This document shows, piece by piece, positions 44,394 through 53,661 of a stretch of DNA of 64,000 nt. Both the position numbers and the translations under genes were made by a program. The notes beneath the pieces were generated by a model. The model searched no databases. It saw only the letters and a program-made list of their open reading frames with translations, and had not been told where the DNA came from. Source of the DNA: JAUPKT01 sp964427855 (GTDB lineage: Bacteria > Desulfobacterota > Desulfomonilia > Desulfomonilales > Desulfomonilaceae); the NCBI GenBank assembly GCA_964427855.1, contig CAYRVH010000003.1, positions 33,974-97,973 on the forward strand, given 5' to 3'. How positions within the stretch are numbered: position 1 is the first letter of the stretch; the number at the start of each line of letters is the position of its first letter.

Positions 44394-44421
44394 TTGACAT
44401 GCAATTCGAGCCTCGTATTGT
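44394..44421 (+). promoter_or_regulatory. Sigma-70-like promoter for the ppGpp synthetase gene
   Basis: TTGACA (44394-44399, perfect), 16-base spacer, TATTGT (44416-44421). About 135 bases before the ATG at 44557. GGAGG lies at about 44490 and a weaker site nearer the start. Confidence 0.45.
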
Positions 44422-44556
44422 TTTTTGACGCGAACTTTTGACGCGCCGATAAGTAACCGTTCCGACTAGAGCGTGTTGAAGATTGTGGAGGGGGAAGACA
44501 TGGTGCTGAGGCTTTGGGATCGAGTACGTCGGGTCCCAGCGCATCGATAACAAGAC

Positions 44557-46728
44557 ATGAATGATCTGAAGACAAGACCAATCGTTCGGTTTGGCGAGAT
44601 TCAGGACTTGATCAAGTCCTACTATCCTGACGCGGATCTCGACCTGCTTCGCCACGCCTACATTTTCTCCGCTCAGGTGCATCAGGGACAGACTCGACGT
44701 TCGGGTGAACCATATCTGGTTCACCCCGTCGCGGTGGCAGGCATATTGGCGACTATGAGGCTCGATGAGGCCTCCGTGGCTACTGGTTTGCTCCACGACA
44801 CAGTGGAAGACACGCTCGCAACCGTGGAACAGCTCGAGGAGATCTTTGGGAAAGAAATAGCCCTGCTGGTGGATGGAGTCACCAAGATCAGCAAGATAGA
44901 GTTTCAATCGCGGGAGGAACGACAGGCAGAGAATTTTCGGAAGATGATCCTCGCCATGAGTCGGGACATTCGAGTACTCCTCGTAAAATTGGCGGACCGT
45001 CTTCACAACATGCGCACCTTGCATTACATGCCGCCTGAGGCCCAGAAAAGGATTGCGACCGAGACCATGGAGATATATGCCCCTCTCGCGGCCCGACTCG
45101 GCATCTATTGGATGTGGACCGAACTCGAGGACCTCTCCTTTCACTACCTCGATCCAGAGCGTTACAATTACATCAGAGACCACCTCCAAGAGACCCTCAA
45201 ACTGAGAGAAGGCTACGTGAACAACGTGCTGCAGATAATCAGAGAGAAGCTTGCGCAGTACAATATTGCAGCCATCACCAAGGGCCGAAACAAAGAGATT
45301 TACAGCATACACCGGAAGATGCTGGCTCAAAATCTGGATATCGATCAAATTCACGATCTTACAGCCTTTCGAATCATTTTGAACAGCGTCAATGAGTGTT
45401 ATGCGGTATTGGGACTCATCCACTCGCTTTGGCGGCCAGTTCCGGGGCGTTTTAAGGATTACATCGCCATGCCCAAAGGGAATGGGTATCAATCCCTCCA
45501 TACCACCGTGATAGGGCCGGAGGGCGCTCGGATCGAGATCCAGATCAGAACACACGAGATGGATCTCATAGCGGAGGAAGGCATCGCCGCGCACTGGTCG
45601 TACAAGGAAGGGAAGGCGGTCGAGGCCGAAGATGCCAAGGTCGTCAACTGGCTCAGACAGATGATGGAATGGCAACAAGACCTGGAAGACCCCAGGGAGT
45701 TCTTCGAGAATGTTCGAGTGGACCTCTATCCCGACGAAGTGTACGTTTTTACCCCAAAAGGCGAAGTCAAAGAATTTCCCAAGGGAGCTACACCACTGGA
45801 CTTTGCGTACTCCATCCATACCGAGGTGGGGCACCGCTGCACAGGCGCCCGCGTCAACGGGAAGATGGTTCCCTTAAAATATCAACTCAATACCGGCGAC
45901 ACGGTAGAAATTATTACCTCCGTACATCAGAGACCAAGTAAGGATTGGCTGAAATTCGTCAAGACCGGCAGGGCCCGAGCAAAAATACGACATTATGTCT
46001 TAGCCGAGGAGCGGGAGCGGTCAATCGAGATCGGTCGAGAGAGCGTCGATCGCGAGCTCAAGAAATGGAAAATTGACCTCAACAGGGTAGAAAAAGAGGG
46101 AGAGATCCTAAAACTCTCAAATGAACTGAGCTTTAAGACAGAAATGGACTTTTACGCCGCCATAGGCTACGGCCGCGTGTCACCCAAAATCGTCGTGACC
46201 AAATTGGTGCCGGCTCATGAAAGGGAGAAGGCCAAGTCCGTCGTTACCCCAGAAGTGGCCGTTCCACGAAAGCGAGCTGACAGGAAAAGCGGGGTAAAGG
46301 TACAGGGACTGCTTGACGTGATGGTGAATTTTGCCAGGTGCTGCAATCCACTCCCAGGGGACTCTATCCGAGGTTATGTGACGCGAGGGAGAGGGGTAAC
46401 GGTGCACAAAGAAGATTGCGAAAACCTCAAGTTGGCGGACAGGAAACGTATTGTTGAAGTTTCCTGGGATGAGGAGCAGCCAGTTTCTCGCACGGTGGGG
46501 CTTACCATTGAGGCTGAAAATAGGACCGGTTTGCTGGCAGCCATCAGCGGCGTCTTCTCATCCAACGATTCCGATATCATGCAGGCGAATGTCAAGACTG
46601 TAGATGACACACGCGCCCTGGGCGTCTTTCAGATTTCAGTCAGAAACCTGGAACACCTCACTCGGATTATTAATGCCCTACGCAACCTTAAGGGAGTGAC
46701 GCACGTGGAGAGGCTAGGCAAGGGGTAG
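44557..46728 (+). CDS. spoT: Bifunctional (p)ppGpp synthetase/hydrolase (Rel/SpoT)
   Basis: 723 residues. The hydrolase domain has the HD pair at 80-81 in LLHDTVEDT with the metal-binding KLADRLHNMR. The synthetase domain has RFKDYIAMPKGNGYQSLHTT (298-317). The RxKD form at 298-301 marks bifunctional Rel/SpoT enzymes, as opposed to ExDD in monofunctional RelA. Then TGS (VYVFTPKGEVKEFPKGATPL), a zinc-finger-like segment (FARCCNPLPGD) and ACT (VGLTIEAENRTGLLAAISGV). It makes and degrades the stringent-response alarmone. It appears to be the only long RSH in the window. Likely monocistronic. Confidence 0.95.
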   Translation: MNDLKTRPIVRFGEIQDLIKSYYPDADLDLLRHAYIFSAQVHQGQTRRSGEPYLVHPVAVAGILATMRLDEASVATGLLHDTVEDTLATVEQLEEIFGKEIALLVDGVTKISKIEFQSREERQAENFRKMILAMSRDIRVLLVKLADRLHNMRTLHYMPPEAQKRIATETMEIYAPLAARLGIYWMWTELEDLSFHYLDPERYNYIRDHLQETLKLREGYVNNVLQIIREKLAQYNIAAITKGRNKEIYSIHRKMLAQNLDIDQIHDLTAFRIILNSVNECYAVLGLIHSLWRPVPGRFKDYIAMPKGNGYQSLHTTVIGPEGARIEIQIRTHEMDLIAEEGIAAHWSYKEGKAVEAEDAKVVNWLRQMMEWQQDLEDPREFFENVRVDLYPDEVYVFTPKGEVKEFPKGATPLDFAYSIHTEVGHRCTGARVNGKMVPLKYQLNTGDTVEIITSVHQRPSKDWLKFVKTGRARAKIRHYVLAEERERSIEIGRESVDRELKKWKIDLNRVEKEGEILKLSNELSFKTEMDFYAAIGYGRVSPKIVVTKLVPAHEREKAKSVVTPEVAVPRKRADRKSGVKVQGLLDVMVNFARCCNPLPGDSIRGYVTRGRGVTVHKEDCENLKLADRKRIVEVSWDEEQPVSRTVGLTIEAENRTGLLAAISGVFSSNDSDIMQANVKTVDDTRALGVFQISVRNLEHLTRIINALRNLKGVTHVERLGKG

Positions 46729-46975
46729 CGCATCACTCCCGGCGTGAAATTGGTTGAGCCATCGTTCCCTGATGCATGCCCACCTCACATTGCTTCCGCG
46801 CCTCGCCATAATGCGACGCCTCCGCCACTTGACAACACGCGAAGCCAGGCAATTTCTTGATGCGTGCTCGGATCGGCTATATGGCTCTTTTTGCGGCCTT
46901 CTTTCCCAGGAGTTCAGAAGGCCCTTACTGCCTTTGGACCTATTACCCACTCACACAGCATCGGGGCGAGGTCTT

Positions 46976-47173
46976 TCAGGGCGCTTTCAACACCTTATTG
47001 GAACGGATGCACCTTGTACACACTTTTGCTCTCCTGACGGTCTTGCCGTCAGCGGTGAGAATCCGCACCGTTTGAAGGTTTGGCAAAGAGATCTTCTTCG
47101 TGCGGTTATGAGCATGGCTCACATTGTATCCCCGCAAGGGGCCTTTTCCGCATATTTCACACATTCGAGACAT
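46976..47173 (-). CDS. rpmB: 50S ribosomal protein L28, zinc-binding form
   Basis: 65 residues. CEICGKGPLRGYNVSHAHNR at the N-terminus and VCTRCIRSNKV near the C-terminus give the four-Cys (C+) zinc version of L28. Part of the large ribosomal subunit. It follows the DUF1844 gene by 40 bases, with DnaJ-like upstream. The 247 bases between this gene and the Rel gene hold nothing recognised. Confidence 0.95.
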   Translation of the reverse strand: MSRMCEICGKGPLRGYNVSHAHNRTKKISLPNLQTVRILTADGKTVRRAKVCTRCIRSNKVLKAP

Positions 47174-47212
47174 AGTTGTTTCTCCCTGGCATGATCACCG
47201 TAATCCGAAAGA

Positions 47213-47652
47213 TTATTGCAGTTCTTTGGACGCCTCGACAAAGGCCATCCTTAGTTGGAAGAGCGTATCGGTCAGTATTTTCTTTTCTTCGTCGGTCAAG
47301 TTCCCGCGCGTCTTTTCTTCCAGGANNNNNNNNNNNNNNTGAGATCTATGGTATGTTTCGCTCCTGGTAAATCTTTGCCGGTTTGTTCCTGCCCTTTGAT
47401 TTTCAAGTAACCGAGTTGCAAGAGCGCGGTTTCAGCCAAACCCACAATAAACCCCGCAAAATCTACGGGCGGCAACGGCTTTTTTGGCTCGTCCGGCCGG
47501 GGCCTCGTCTTTTCTGTGGATTGTTCCTTTTTGGGCCTTTCTTGTTCCGCGTTTCTTGAGGATTCAGGCTCTGGTCGTTTCTCTCCTTCTTCGGTAAACC
47601 GTCTCTTATCTCTGACAGTGAAGCCTTGGTTTTCACGTGGTTCCTCTTCCAT
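47213..47652 (-). CDS. DUF1844 family protein (interrupted by a 14-N gap)
   Basis: Short acidic protein, about 146 residues from ATG 47652 (GGAGG 8 bases upstream). The N-terminal half is a charged, low-complexity Glu/Arg/Lys/Pro region. The C-terminal half is the DUF1844 helical domain: VDFAGFIVGLAETALLQLG, then KHTIDL. After the Ns at 47326-47339 it continues in another frame as LEEKTRGNLTDEEKKIL and TDTLFQLRMAFVEASKELQ to the stop at 47213. Function of the family is unknown; it recurs in deltaproteobacteria. It lies between dnaJ-like and rpmB. Confidence 0.8.
47326..47339. other. Assembly gap inside the DUF1844 gene
   Basis: Run of 14 N with a frame change; the domain resumes at the expected position in another frame. 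Confidence 0.95.
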
Positions 47653-47686
47653 CCATTCATCCTCCACTCATTCAACGCGTATGTGA

Positions 47687-48613
47687 TCACAACCCTTCCC
47701 TCGGATGAACCGGATTTCGCTTATCAAACTCCTCAATTATCCTTCGAGAAGGTTCGTCCACTATATGGGGCACGACAATATTGGCTGTGACAAGAAAATC
47801 ACCTCGTACGGGGTCCGACAGCGAGGGGAACCCTTTTTCTCTGAAGCGGAATACCGTCCCCGACTGGGTCCCTGGAGGTATTTTCAGGATCAGCCGACCG
47901 TCTGGCCCAGGTATTTCGATGGGGCCGCCGAGAACTGCCTCGGCTACGGAAATTCCCACGGAAAAGTATATGTTTTTCCCTTCCCTTCTGAACAAATCGT
48001 GCGGTCTGACCCTTATATCGAGAAAAAGATCGCCCGGAACTCCTCCTCGCATACCCGGTGCCCCTTGTCCCGGTACCCGGATTCGGGATCCTGTATCTAC
48101 TCCGGCAGGGATCTTTACTTCTATCCGACGATCCTTGATCCGAACGAATGCTTGGACGCCATGGTACGCTTGATCAAAATCGACTGTTAGGTTGTATTCG
48201 TAATCTCTACCTCGGGCTGGGCCATAATTTCGATCTCGGCCATACGACTGCGCCCTGACGAACTGCGAGAAGAAATCCTCAAAAATGTTTCCGCCAGCGG
48301 ACTCGTCAAAGTCATATGCGCCTCCAAAATGATATTCCTTCTGCCGATAAAACCCTCCGGAACCATAGGCCGCGTTTGCTGGCTGACCCCAATTATCTGT
48401 ATAGCCATACATATCGTAGCGTCGCCTTTTCTCCGAGTCTGATAACACCTCATAAGCCTCGGAGATTTCTTTGAAGCGCTGTTCCGAGACCTTGTTATTA
48501 TTATTGAGGTCGGGATGATATTGTCTTGCCAGGCGTCGATAGGCGCGTTTTATCTCTTCCTCGGAGGCATCCCGGCGTACTCCTAAAATTTTGTATGGAT
48601 CAGATTTCCGCAT
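47687..48613 (-). CDS. cbpA: DnaJ/CbpA-like co-chaperone without zinc finger
   Basis: 308 residues from ATG 48613 (GGAAG seven bases upstream). J domain at residues 5-70 with YKILGVRRDASEEEIKRAYR and the HPD motif (QYHPDLN). A Gly/Phe/Tyr-rich linker follows, then two DnaJ C-terminal beta domains starting DYEYNLTVDFDQAYHG. There is no CxxCxGxG zinc region, so this is a type II (CbpA) J protein that stimulates DnaK ATPase. First of the minus-strand set with DUF1844 and rpmB. Confidence 0.92.
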   Translation of the reverse strand: MRKSDPYKILGVRRDASEEEIKRAYRRLARQYHPDLNNNNKVSEQRFKEISEAYEVLSDSEKRRRYDMYGYTDNWGQPANAAYGSGGFYRQKEYHFGGAYDFDESAGGNIFEDFFSQFVRAQSYGRDRNYGPARGRDYEYNLTVDFDQAYHGVQAFVRIKDRRIEVKIPAGVDTGSRIRVPGQGAPGMRGGVPGDLFLDIRVRPHDLFRREGKNIYFSVGISVAEAVLGGPIEIPGPDGRLILKIPPGTQSGTVFRFREKGFPSLSDPVRGDFLVTANIVVPHIVDEPSRRIIEEFDKRNPVHPREGL

Positions 48614-49091
48614 CACCAAGCTTCCGAACCATTTTGTTCATTCGTACTATTATATTAACAGATTCATGAACTGTGGCAAGCCATTGTCTATCCTGATCCA
48701 TTTACGTGTCTAAAACTCCCCAAAGTACATCGCGGATTTGACGCCGGCCCCTTTGCTCGATTCATACGAGCTGTGACCGCTTCGTCCCGTACAGCTTCTC
48801 GCAATGGGAAAAAGGTCATTGGGTTGTCATTGCCAGGGACGCAACGGCATTTTGTGGCAAACTTTAAGAAGACGTATGCGCCGCATGCCGAAAGAATAGT
48901 CTCATCGGCCGCCGCAGTCCTCAGGCAGCGCCCTCTCGTTGATTCCTTCCAGCATACATCATTAGGACTGCGCTCGAAAATTCGATCATTCTTTGCAGCG
49001 GCAAATGCAACCGACACCCCACACGGAGCATATATCAACGGGAGACAACACCGACCCCGAGGCTTCGGCGTCTCGCGTCCTCGAAGGGGCC
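48614..49091. other. Spacer without a supported gene
   Basis: 478 bases between hsp20 and the dnaJ-like gene, same orientation. Open frames on both strands have basic, compositionally odd translations and no ribosome binding site. Nothing else recognised. Confidence 0.5.
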
Positions 49092-49532
49092 TTAATCCGC
49101 GCAATCCACGCAAACTGTACGTTCGGAATATATAGACGCTTTGGGCAATACTATCTCAAGAATTCCATCCACATACGTGGCGGTCACCCTTGAGATATCG
49201 GGAACCCCGGGCAGAGTGAAACGCCGCTCGAAGAAACCTTGAACCCGCTCTATTGCATGGTAGATGGCCATCTTGGGCTCAGACTCAAGGTTCCTTGTGC
49301 CAGAGAGGATCAGCGTCGTCCCTTCTACCTCAAGGTTGATGTTGTCTTTGCCCACGCCAGGCAATTCCGCCCTAAACAACAGTGCATCGGGCGTCTCTAT
49401 GACATCTACCACAGGGTACCACTTCACTCGTCGCTTTGGTCTTCCTTGCTGAACTCCCACGCCCAGCATTTGCTGGGCTCGCTCTTGAAAATCGAGCAAA
49501 TCTCGCAGCGGATCCCATTTGTTAAGTGTCAT
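49092..49532 (-). CDS. Small heat-shock protein (Hsp20/alpha-crystallin)
   Basis: 146 residues. N-terminal WDPLRDLLDFQERAQQML; the alpha-crystallin domain covers about residues 38-130, with DALLFRAELPGVGKDNINLE and FERRFTLPGVPD; AxxxDGILEIVLPK closes it. The usual C-terminal IxI is replaced by a tail with CVDC. An ATP-independent holdase in the cytoplasm. The ATG has GGAGAG four bases upstream. No CIRCE element or clear sigma-32 promoter is seen upstream. Confidence 0.93.
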   Translation of the reverse strand: MTLNKWDPLRDLLDFQERAQQMLGVGVQQGRPKRRVKWYPVVDVIETPDALLFRAELPGVGKDNINLEVEGTTLILSGTRNLESEPKMAIYHAIERVQGFFERRFTLPGVPDISRVTATYVDGILEIVLPKASIYSERTVCVDCAD

Positions 49533-49836
49533 GAAACTCTCCGGCGTGCGGATTTTTCCGCGTTGTAGGGCTCACATCGCGCTCAAAGGTATGACTTTTC
49601 TCTCATCTAGTCAAGGCCGAAGCTCTCACCCATAGCTGTAATGGATGAATGCCGTAAATTCGACAGCGGCCTCTCTAATCGATTGAGGCAAGCTGACATT
49701 GCTTCGTCGCGTGGTTTCCCGCGCAATGACAGAGGCCATTCCTGCACCATTGGAGGCAAAGGAAATCAATCTTGTGCGCCGTGTCAAAAAAACAGAAACG
49801 CCCTCTTCTTGCTGCAGTCTTGTCTTTGGGATGCGC
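49533..49836. other. Spacer with a short inverted repeat
   Basis: 304 bases between hsp20 (start) and the lytic-transglycosylase-like gene (end). It contains an imperfect inverted repeat at 49694-49731 (TGACATTGC...GCAATGACA) of the kind seen in dispersed bacterial repeats, but only one copy is in the window. No gene. Confidence 0.45.
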
Positions 49837-50910
49837 TCATTTGCCGTCATGATTTTCCAACAGATAGCCAGCGCTCCGAAGCTTTTCCATTAACAAAGAG
49901 CCTTTTCCCTTGGGCGCGTGTATGGTATGAGTCACGACGCGCGCCCCTACTTTGGCGGGAAATATGGGGTTGTTCACTTTGATCTTGGGATTGATGGTCA
50001 AAACCTCGCGAGCAGGCAATCCCAGGAACTGAGCTATTTGGCCAATCGATAAATCACGCGTCAATCTAATCCCCACCAGTTGCTCAAACACAAGAGGAGC
50101 TTGCTTGGGAACGTTGATATCGTAGAATTGGCGGTGGGCGTTTATAATCGTCAATGCGATCCACCGGGTAATGAGCTGTTCTATGTTGGAGGGTAGTGGG
50201 ATATCCCAGAACGACGTGGAGTCCCATTTGATTTGAGCGTCCTTTATGACGGTCTCACCTGCTGCATAAGCGGCAGCAGCCATCAACCAGGACTCACCTT
50301 TTACTTGAGACCGCATGGACTTGATGCGGCTCGCGAAGCAGCGAGTAGCCAACTGAATGTCCATGCGGTCATCGCGCCAGGCATTGTCCTCCATTTCTAG
50401 GCCTTCGTGCTTCTCGCACGGTTTATCAAGGAACCAGATGCCCGAATGCGAGACCTTTTGATTGCCTTTTACCATGCCGGGCAACACGGCAGCGAATAGC
50501 GTGAATTCACGGGGCACCTCCTCTTTTTCGAGGAGTTGTTTCAAGAGCCATCCGCGACTCTCATGCTGTATAAGCCATTCAAGAAGGACGCTCCTTGCGT
50601 CCAATAACAAGAAATTTATCTGGGCAGTGATGCGATATCTCACATCAGACCGCTGGAGTGGCACCGTCTCTCCGACGAATAGATAGGCTTTCTGCATGAT
50701 ATCCGGCGGCAGCGCATATCTGACCAACGGGCTTGGCGATGGCTCTTTTTCCGGCGAGGAGCAGCGACCCATTTCCGGGAGGTTCACGGCAAGTATAAAG
50801 ACGACGCTGAGGGCTAATAAAGTGGATCGAATCAGTGGAGACCATGCTCTGGTAGAGCTGATGCATTTGAAGTGATGAATTGTCCGTAGAGGGGTCACGC
50901 GTGGACGCAC
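49837..50910 (-). CDS. MltD-like lytic transglycosylase homologue lacking the catalytic Glu
   Basis: 357 residues if the GTG at 50910 is used; a GTG four codons in has AAAGG 10 bases upstream. N-terminal membrane/signal segment (residues 28-48), then an SLT-like domain: VPREFTLFAAVLPGMVKGNQ and SGIWFL at 132-161, then DIQLATRCFASRIKSM and SWLMAAAAYAAGE, then SFWDIPLP. In MltD the segment reads LPMVES with the catalytic Glu; here the equivalent position is Leu143. The C-terminus resembles LysM (SIGQIAQFLGLPAREVLTIN). So it may bind but not cut peptidoglycan. It follows the TPR gene by 55 bases. Confidence 0.72.
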   Translation of the reverse strand: MRPRVTPLRTIHHFKCISSTRAWSPLIRSTLLALSVVFILAVNLPEMGRCSSPEKEPSPSPLVRYALPPDIMQKAYLFVGETVPLQRSDVRYRITAQINFLLLDARSVLLEWLIQHESRGWLLKQLLEKEEVPREFTLFAAVLPGMVKGNQKVSHSGIWFLDKPCEKHEGLEMEDNAWRDDRMDIQLATRCFASRIKSMRSQVKGESWLMAAAAYAAGETVIKDAQIKWDSTSFWDIPLPSNIEQLITRWIALTIINAHRQFYDINVPKQAPLVFEQLVGIRLTRDLSIGQIAQFLGLPAREVLTINPKIKVNNPIFPAKVGARVVTHTIHAPKGKGSLLMEKLRSAGYLLENHDGK

Positions 50911-50965
50911 CTTTCAAGCCGCCTGAGCATAACAACCTTGTGTCTGAGAATAAGACGCAACGGTG

Positions 50966-52705
50966 TCATTGTGATTCAGCCGAGAGTTCCGACTCTATCT
51001 TACGCAATTTCTGCTGTACCAATATGTTGTCCGGATTCACTGACAGCGATTTCCGATATGATTCGGCGGCTTTTTCCTTCATGTTCAGAGCGGCTTGGAC
51101 GTCGCCTAGATGATCGCAGATAATGGGGTCAAGCGGAACTTTTTGAATAGCCCGTTCCAAGTACGCCAGGGCTTCCTGGTCATTTCCCTTCTTATGAAGC
51201 ACCCAGGCCATGGAGTCGAGGATGTACCCATCTTCTGGTTTCAGCTCCAAGGCCCGACGGATCAACCCCTCGCCGCGCTCTATGTCTGCCGAAGAAGATA
51301 CCAGCGTGTAGCCAATGAAATTGAGGGCCCCCGGATCATCCGGCTTCTCTGCCAATATCTTTTCCATTTCAGCGAGTCCACGGGTACGTCTGCCGCTCTT
51401 CTCGAGGCAATTGCCAAGAGCATAGCGAATCCTGTAATCCTTGGGATCTATCTCAAGCGCTTTCTCATAGATGGCGATTGCTTCGTCAAGGCGGTAGAGT
51501 TCCTCCAGGATGGATGCCTTGATTTCTAACAGATCCGTGTCGGTGGTTTCCGGCAGGATGGTCTCATCAATATACCTGATTGCCTTGTCGTAACTTTTCT
51601 TGCGAAGAAACATCAAAGCCAGCACCACCCGTGAGTTGATGAATGTCGGCTGCCCTTTTTGGATTTCAAGAAATTCTTTCTCCGCTTCTTCTAGTTTGCC
51701 CTGTTCTTTGAGGACGCGGCCAAGTTGAAAACGAGCTTGATCCCACCCTGGCTTGGCTTGAATTATTCTGTCCAACATCTCCTTGGCCCGATCGAATTGT
51801 TTTTGTTCCGCTAAAATGAGGGCCATACGGATCTGAATGCCGAGGTTTGATGGCGCAAGCTTGCTCATTTCCTCGAACACCACATACGATTCAGCAAATT
51901 TTTTTTGATCGGCAAGGATTTGCCCGAGTTTCAAGCGAGCGTTGATGTTGAAGGGATCGAGCTTTATTGCTTCGCGGAAGCATTTCTCCGCCTCGGGGTA
52001 ATTTTTCTGAAAGCCATAGACCGTCCCCAGCTCCAGGTACGCTTGCGGCGCTGTTACATCCCCTTTATCGATGATTTGCTGGAACAGCTCTATCGCCTTG
52101 TCATATTTTCTTGCCTCGACATATACTTTGGCGAGATAAAACATACCCTCCTTCTCATCTGGGAACTGGGACATCATTTTTTGAAACGTCTTCTCAGCGT
52201 CCTCGAACATGTCTTGGGAGGCCTGGAGCGATCCTAAAAAAATGTACAGGTCTCTATCGTCAGGCTTGAGATCCAATGCCTTTCCGTAACATTCTGCTGC
52301 GCGTGAACGGTCATTGGTGACGGTATAAATTTTCCCCAGCAGCGTGTAAGCCGGCTCAAAACGAGGATCGAGAAGAACAGCAATGCGAGTCATCATAAGG
52401 GCTTCCGCTATCTTCCTGTTTCGAGCAAGCACAGACCCTATTCTCGTGTGCAGATACGCCGAGGTAGGGTCCAATTGCAAAGACTTTCGCAAGTATTTCA
52501 CCGCAGACTCTTGGTCACCTGCCGCCTCGGCATCTTCCGCGAGGAGAAAGAAAAACCCTGGATCCTTTTCCAGGTCCGAGAGTTGGGACATTTTAGGGTC
52601 TCCCATGCGATCCTGGAACGCATAACTCGGTGATAGAGTATGGCCGTAGAGGAGGGTCAGCCATACACAGATGAGGGCAAACACGGCAATTAAATTTTGT
52701 TTCAT
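50966..52705 (-). CDS. Exported TPR-repeat protein
   Basis: 579 residues from ATG 52705. The open frame extends 43 codons further, but AGGA about 10 bases upstream of this ATG and a signal peptide right after it (NLIAVFALICVWLTLLYGH) fix the start. The mature protein is nearly all TPRs, about 14-15 34-residue units with the W/L-G-Y-A-F-A-P pattern, for example AIELFQQIIDKGDVTAPQAY and LDEAIAIYEKALEIDPKDYR. A periplasmic or membrane-anchored scaffold, possibly for envelope biogenesis. Function not readable. It precedes the MltD-like gene. Confidence 0.85.
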   Translation of the reverse strand: MKQNLIAVFALICVWLTLLYGHTLSPSYAFQDRMGDPKMSQLSDLEKDPGFFFLLAEDAEAAGDQESAVKYLRKSLQLDPTSAYLHTRIGSVLARNRKIAEALMMTRIAVLLDPRFEPAYTLLGKIYTVTNDRSRAAECYGKALDLKPDDRDLYIFLGSLQASQDMFEDAEKTFQKMMSQFPDEKEGMFYLAKVYVEARKYDKAIELFQQIIDKGDVTAPQAYLELGTVYGFQKNYPEAEKCFREAIKLDPFNINARLKLGQILADQKKFAESYVVFEEMSKLAPSNLGIQIRMALILAEQKQFDRAKEMLDRIIQAKPGWDQARFQLGRVLKEQGKLEEAEKEFLEIQKGQPTFINSRVVLALMFLRKKSYDKAIRYIDETILPETTDTDLLEIKASILEELYRLDEAIAIYEKALEIDPKDYRIRYALGNCLEKSGRRTRGLAEMEKILAEKPDDPGALNFIGYTLVSSSADIERGEGLIRRALELKPEDGYILDSMAWVLHKKGNDQEALAYLERAIQKVPLDPIICDHLGDVQAALNMKEKAAESYRKSLSVNPDNILVQQKLRKIESELSAESQ

Positions 52706-52859
52706 CTTGTTGTTTTTCCTAGAGACTCTTATATCCGCTCGACTCATGCATGCTATGTCGGCTGATTTAGGCACGTCTGCGGCAGCACGCCGCAGGAGGT
52801 GACAAATGTGTGGCACGGCACGTTTAAGGTCCAACGGGTCTCAGAACGCAAGAGATCTA

Positions 52860-53567
52860 TTAGGCATCATCATCCTCGTTCATTCGGGCAAAGTTTGTGG
52901 AGCGCGTTCCCGGTCGAAGAGATGCAATGGCGCTTTGATATGGCGGATTCCCAAACACGGCGCTGCCCGCCACGAGAACGTCTGCGCCGCATTCATACAG
53001 ACTGAAAGCATTCTTCGGCGTGACGCCGCCGTCAACTTCCAGGAGGATATCGAATCCTGAGGTATCTATCATTTGCTTGAGATCTCTCACTTTGGCCAGC
53101 ATGCTTTCTATGAATGTCTGTCCCCCAAAACCTGGATTCACCGTCATGATCATGATCACATCAACATCGCTGAGGATATAGCGGACTGCGTCAAGGCCCG
53201 TTCCAGGGTTAAGGGCGACGCCAGCCTTCATACCAAGGTCGCGAATCTGCCCCAACACCTTATGGATGTGCTGCGTGGCTTCGGGATGTACCGTGAGGAT
53301 ATCTGCGCCGGCAGCGTGAAACTCGCTGACATATCGAACCGGGTCCATGATCATAAGATGGACATCGAGAGGAATCCGAGCAAGCTTGCTGACGGCATGG
53401 ACTACCAGGGGGCCGATGCTAATGTTGGGGACGAACATGCCGTCCATGACATCAATGTGAAGCCAGTCAGCCCCGGCGTCTTGTACATCTAAGACCTCCT
53501 GACCGAGCCGAGAGAAATCGGCTGAAAGCAGAGAGGGAGAAATTATTGCATCATGACGAATACCCAT
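52860..53567 (-). CDS. rpe: Ribulose-phosphate 3-epimerase
   Basis: 235 residues from ATG 53567; the longer frame from 53609 has no support. TIM barrel with ISPSLLSADFSRLGQEV (family opening), HIDVMDGMFVPNISIG (metal His/Asp), PLDVHLMI, IMTVNPGFGGQ and LLEVDGGV. It interconverts ribulose-5-P and xylulose-5-P in the pentose phosphate route. It lies between amrS and the TPR gene on the minus strand. Confidence 0.95.
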   Translation of the reverse strand: MGIRHDAIISPSLLSADFSRLGQEVLDVQDAGADWLHIDVMDGMFVPNISIGPLVVHAVSKLARIPLDVHLMIMDPVRYVSEFHAAGADILTVHPEATQHIHKVLGQIRDLGMKAGVALNPGTGLDAVRYILSDVDVIMIMTVNPGFGGQTFIESMLAKVRDLKQMIDTSGFDILLEVDGGVTPKNAFSLYECGADVLVAGSAVFGNPPYQSAIASLRPGTRSTNFARMNEDDDA

Positions 53568-53661
53568 ACGTATGCCCCAAAAATCGGTGAATTTGCGATC
53601 CCATCCCACGGCGCTCGATGAGATTACCAGCGGCTAATGACGTACTAGGCTGCGAGATATA

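Noticed and set aside
44242..45834. Long (530-codon) open frame on the minus strand
   Set aside because: It lies wholly antisense to the Rel/SpoT gene and the end of der, both unmistakable. Its translation has no family motif and no ribosome binding site.
46729..46975. tRNA or small RNA gene in the spacer before rpmB
   Set aside because: No T-loop GTTCRA with matching acceptor stem was found here or elsewhere in the window.
48688..49135. Overlapping open frames on both strands between hsp20 and dnaJ-like
   Set aside because: No ribosome binding sites, Arg/Pro-rich low-quality translations and no family features.
49694..49731. Second class of dispersed repeat
   Set aside because: The imperfect inverted repeat looks like a known style of bacterial repeat, but only one copy occurs here, so it cannot be supported as a repeat family.
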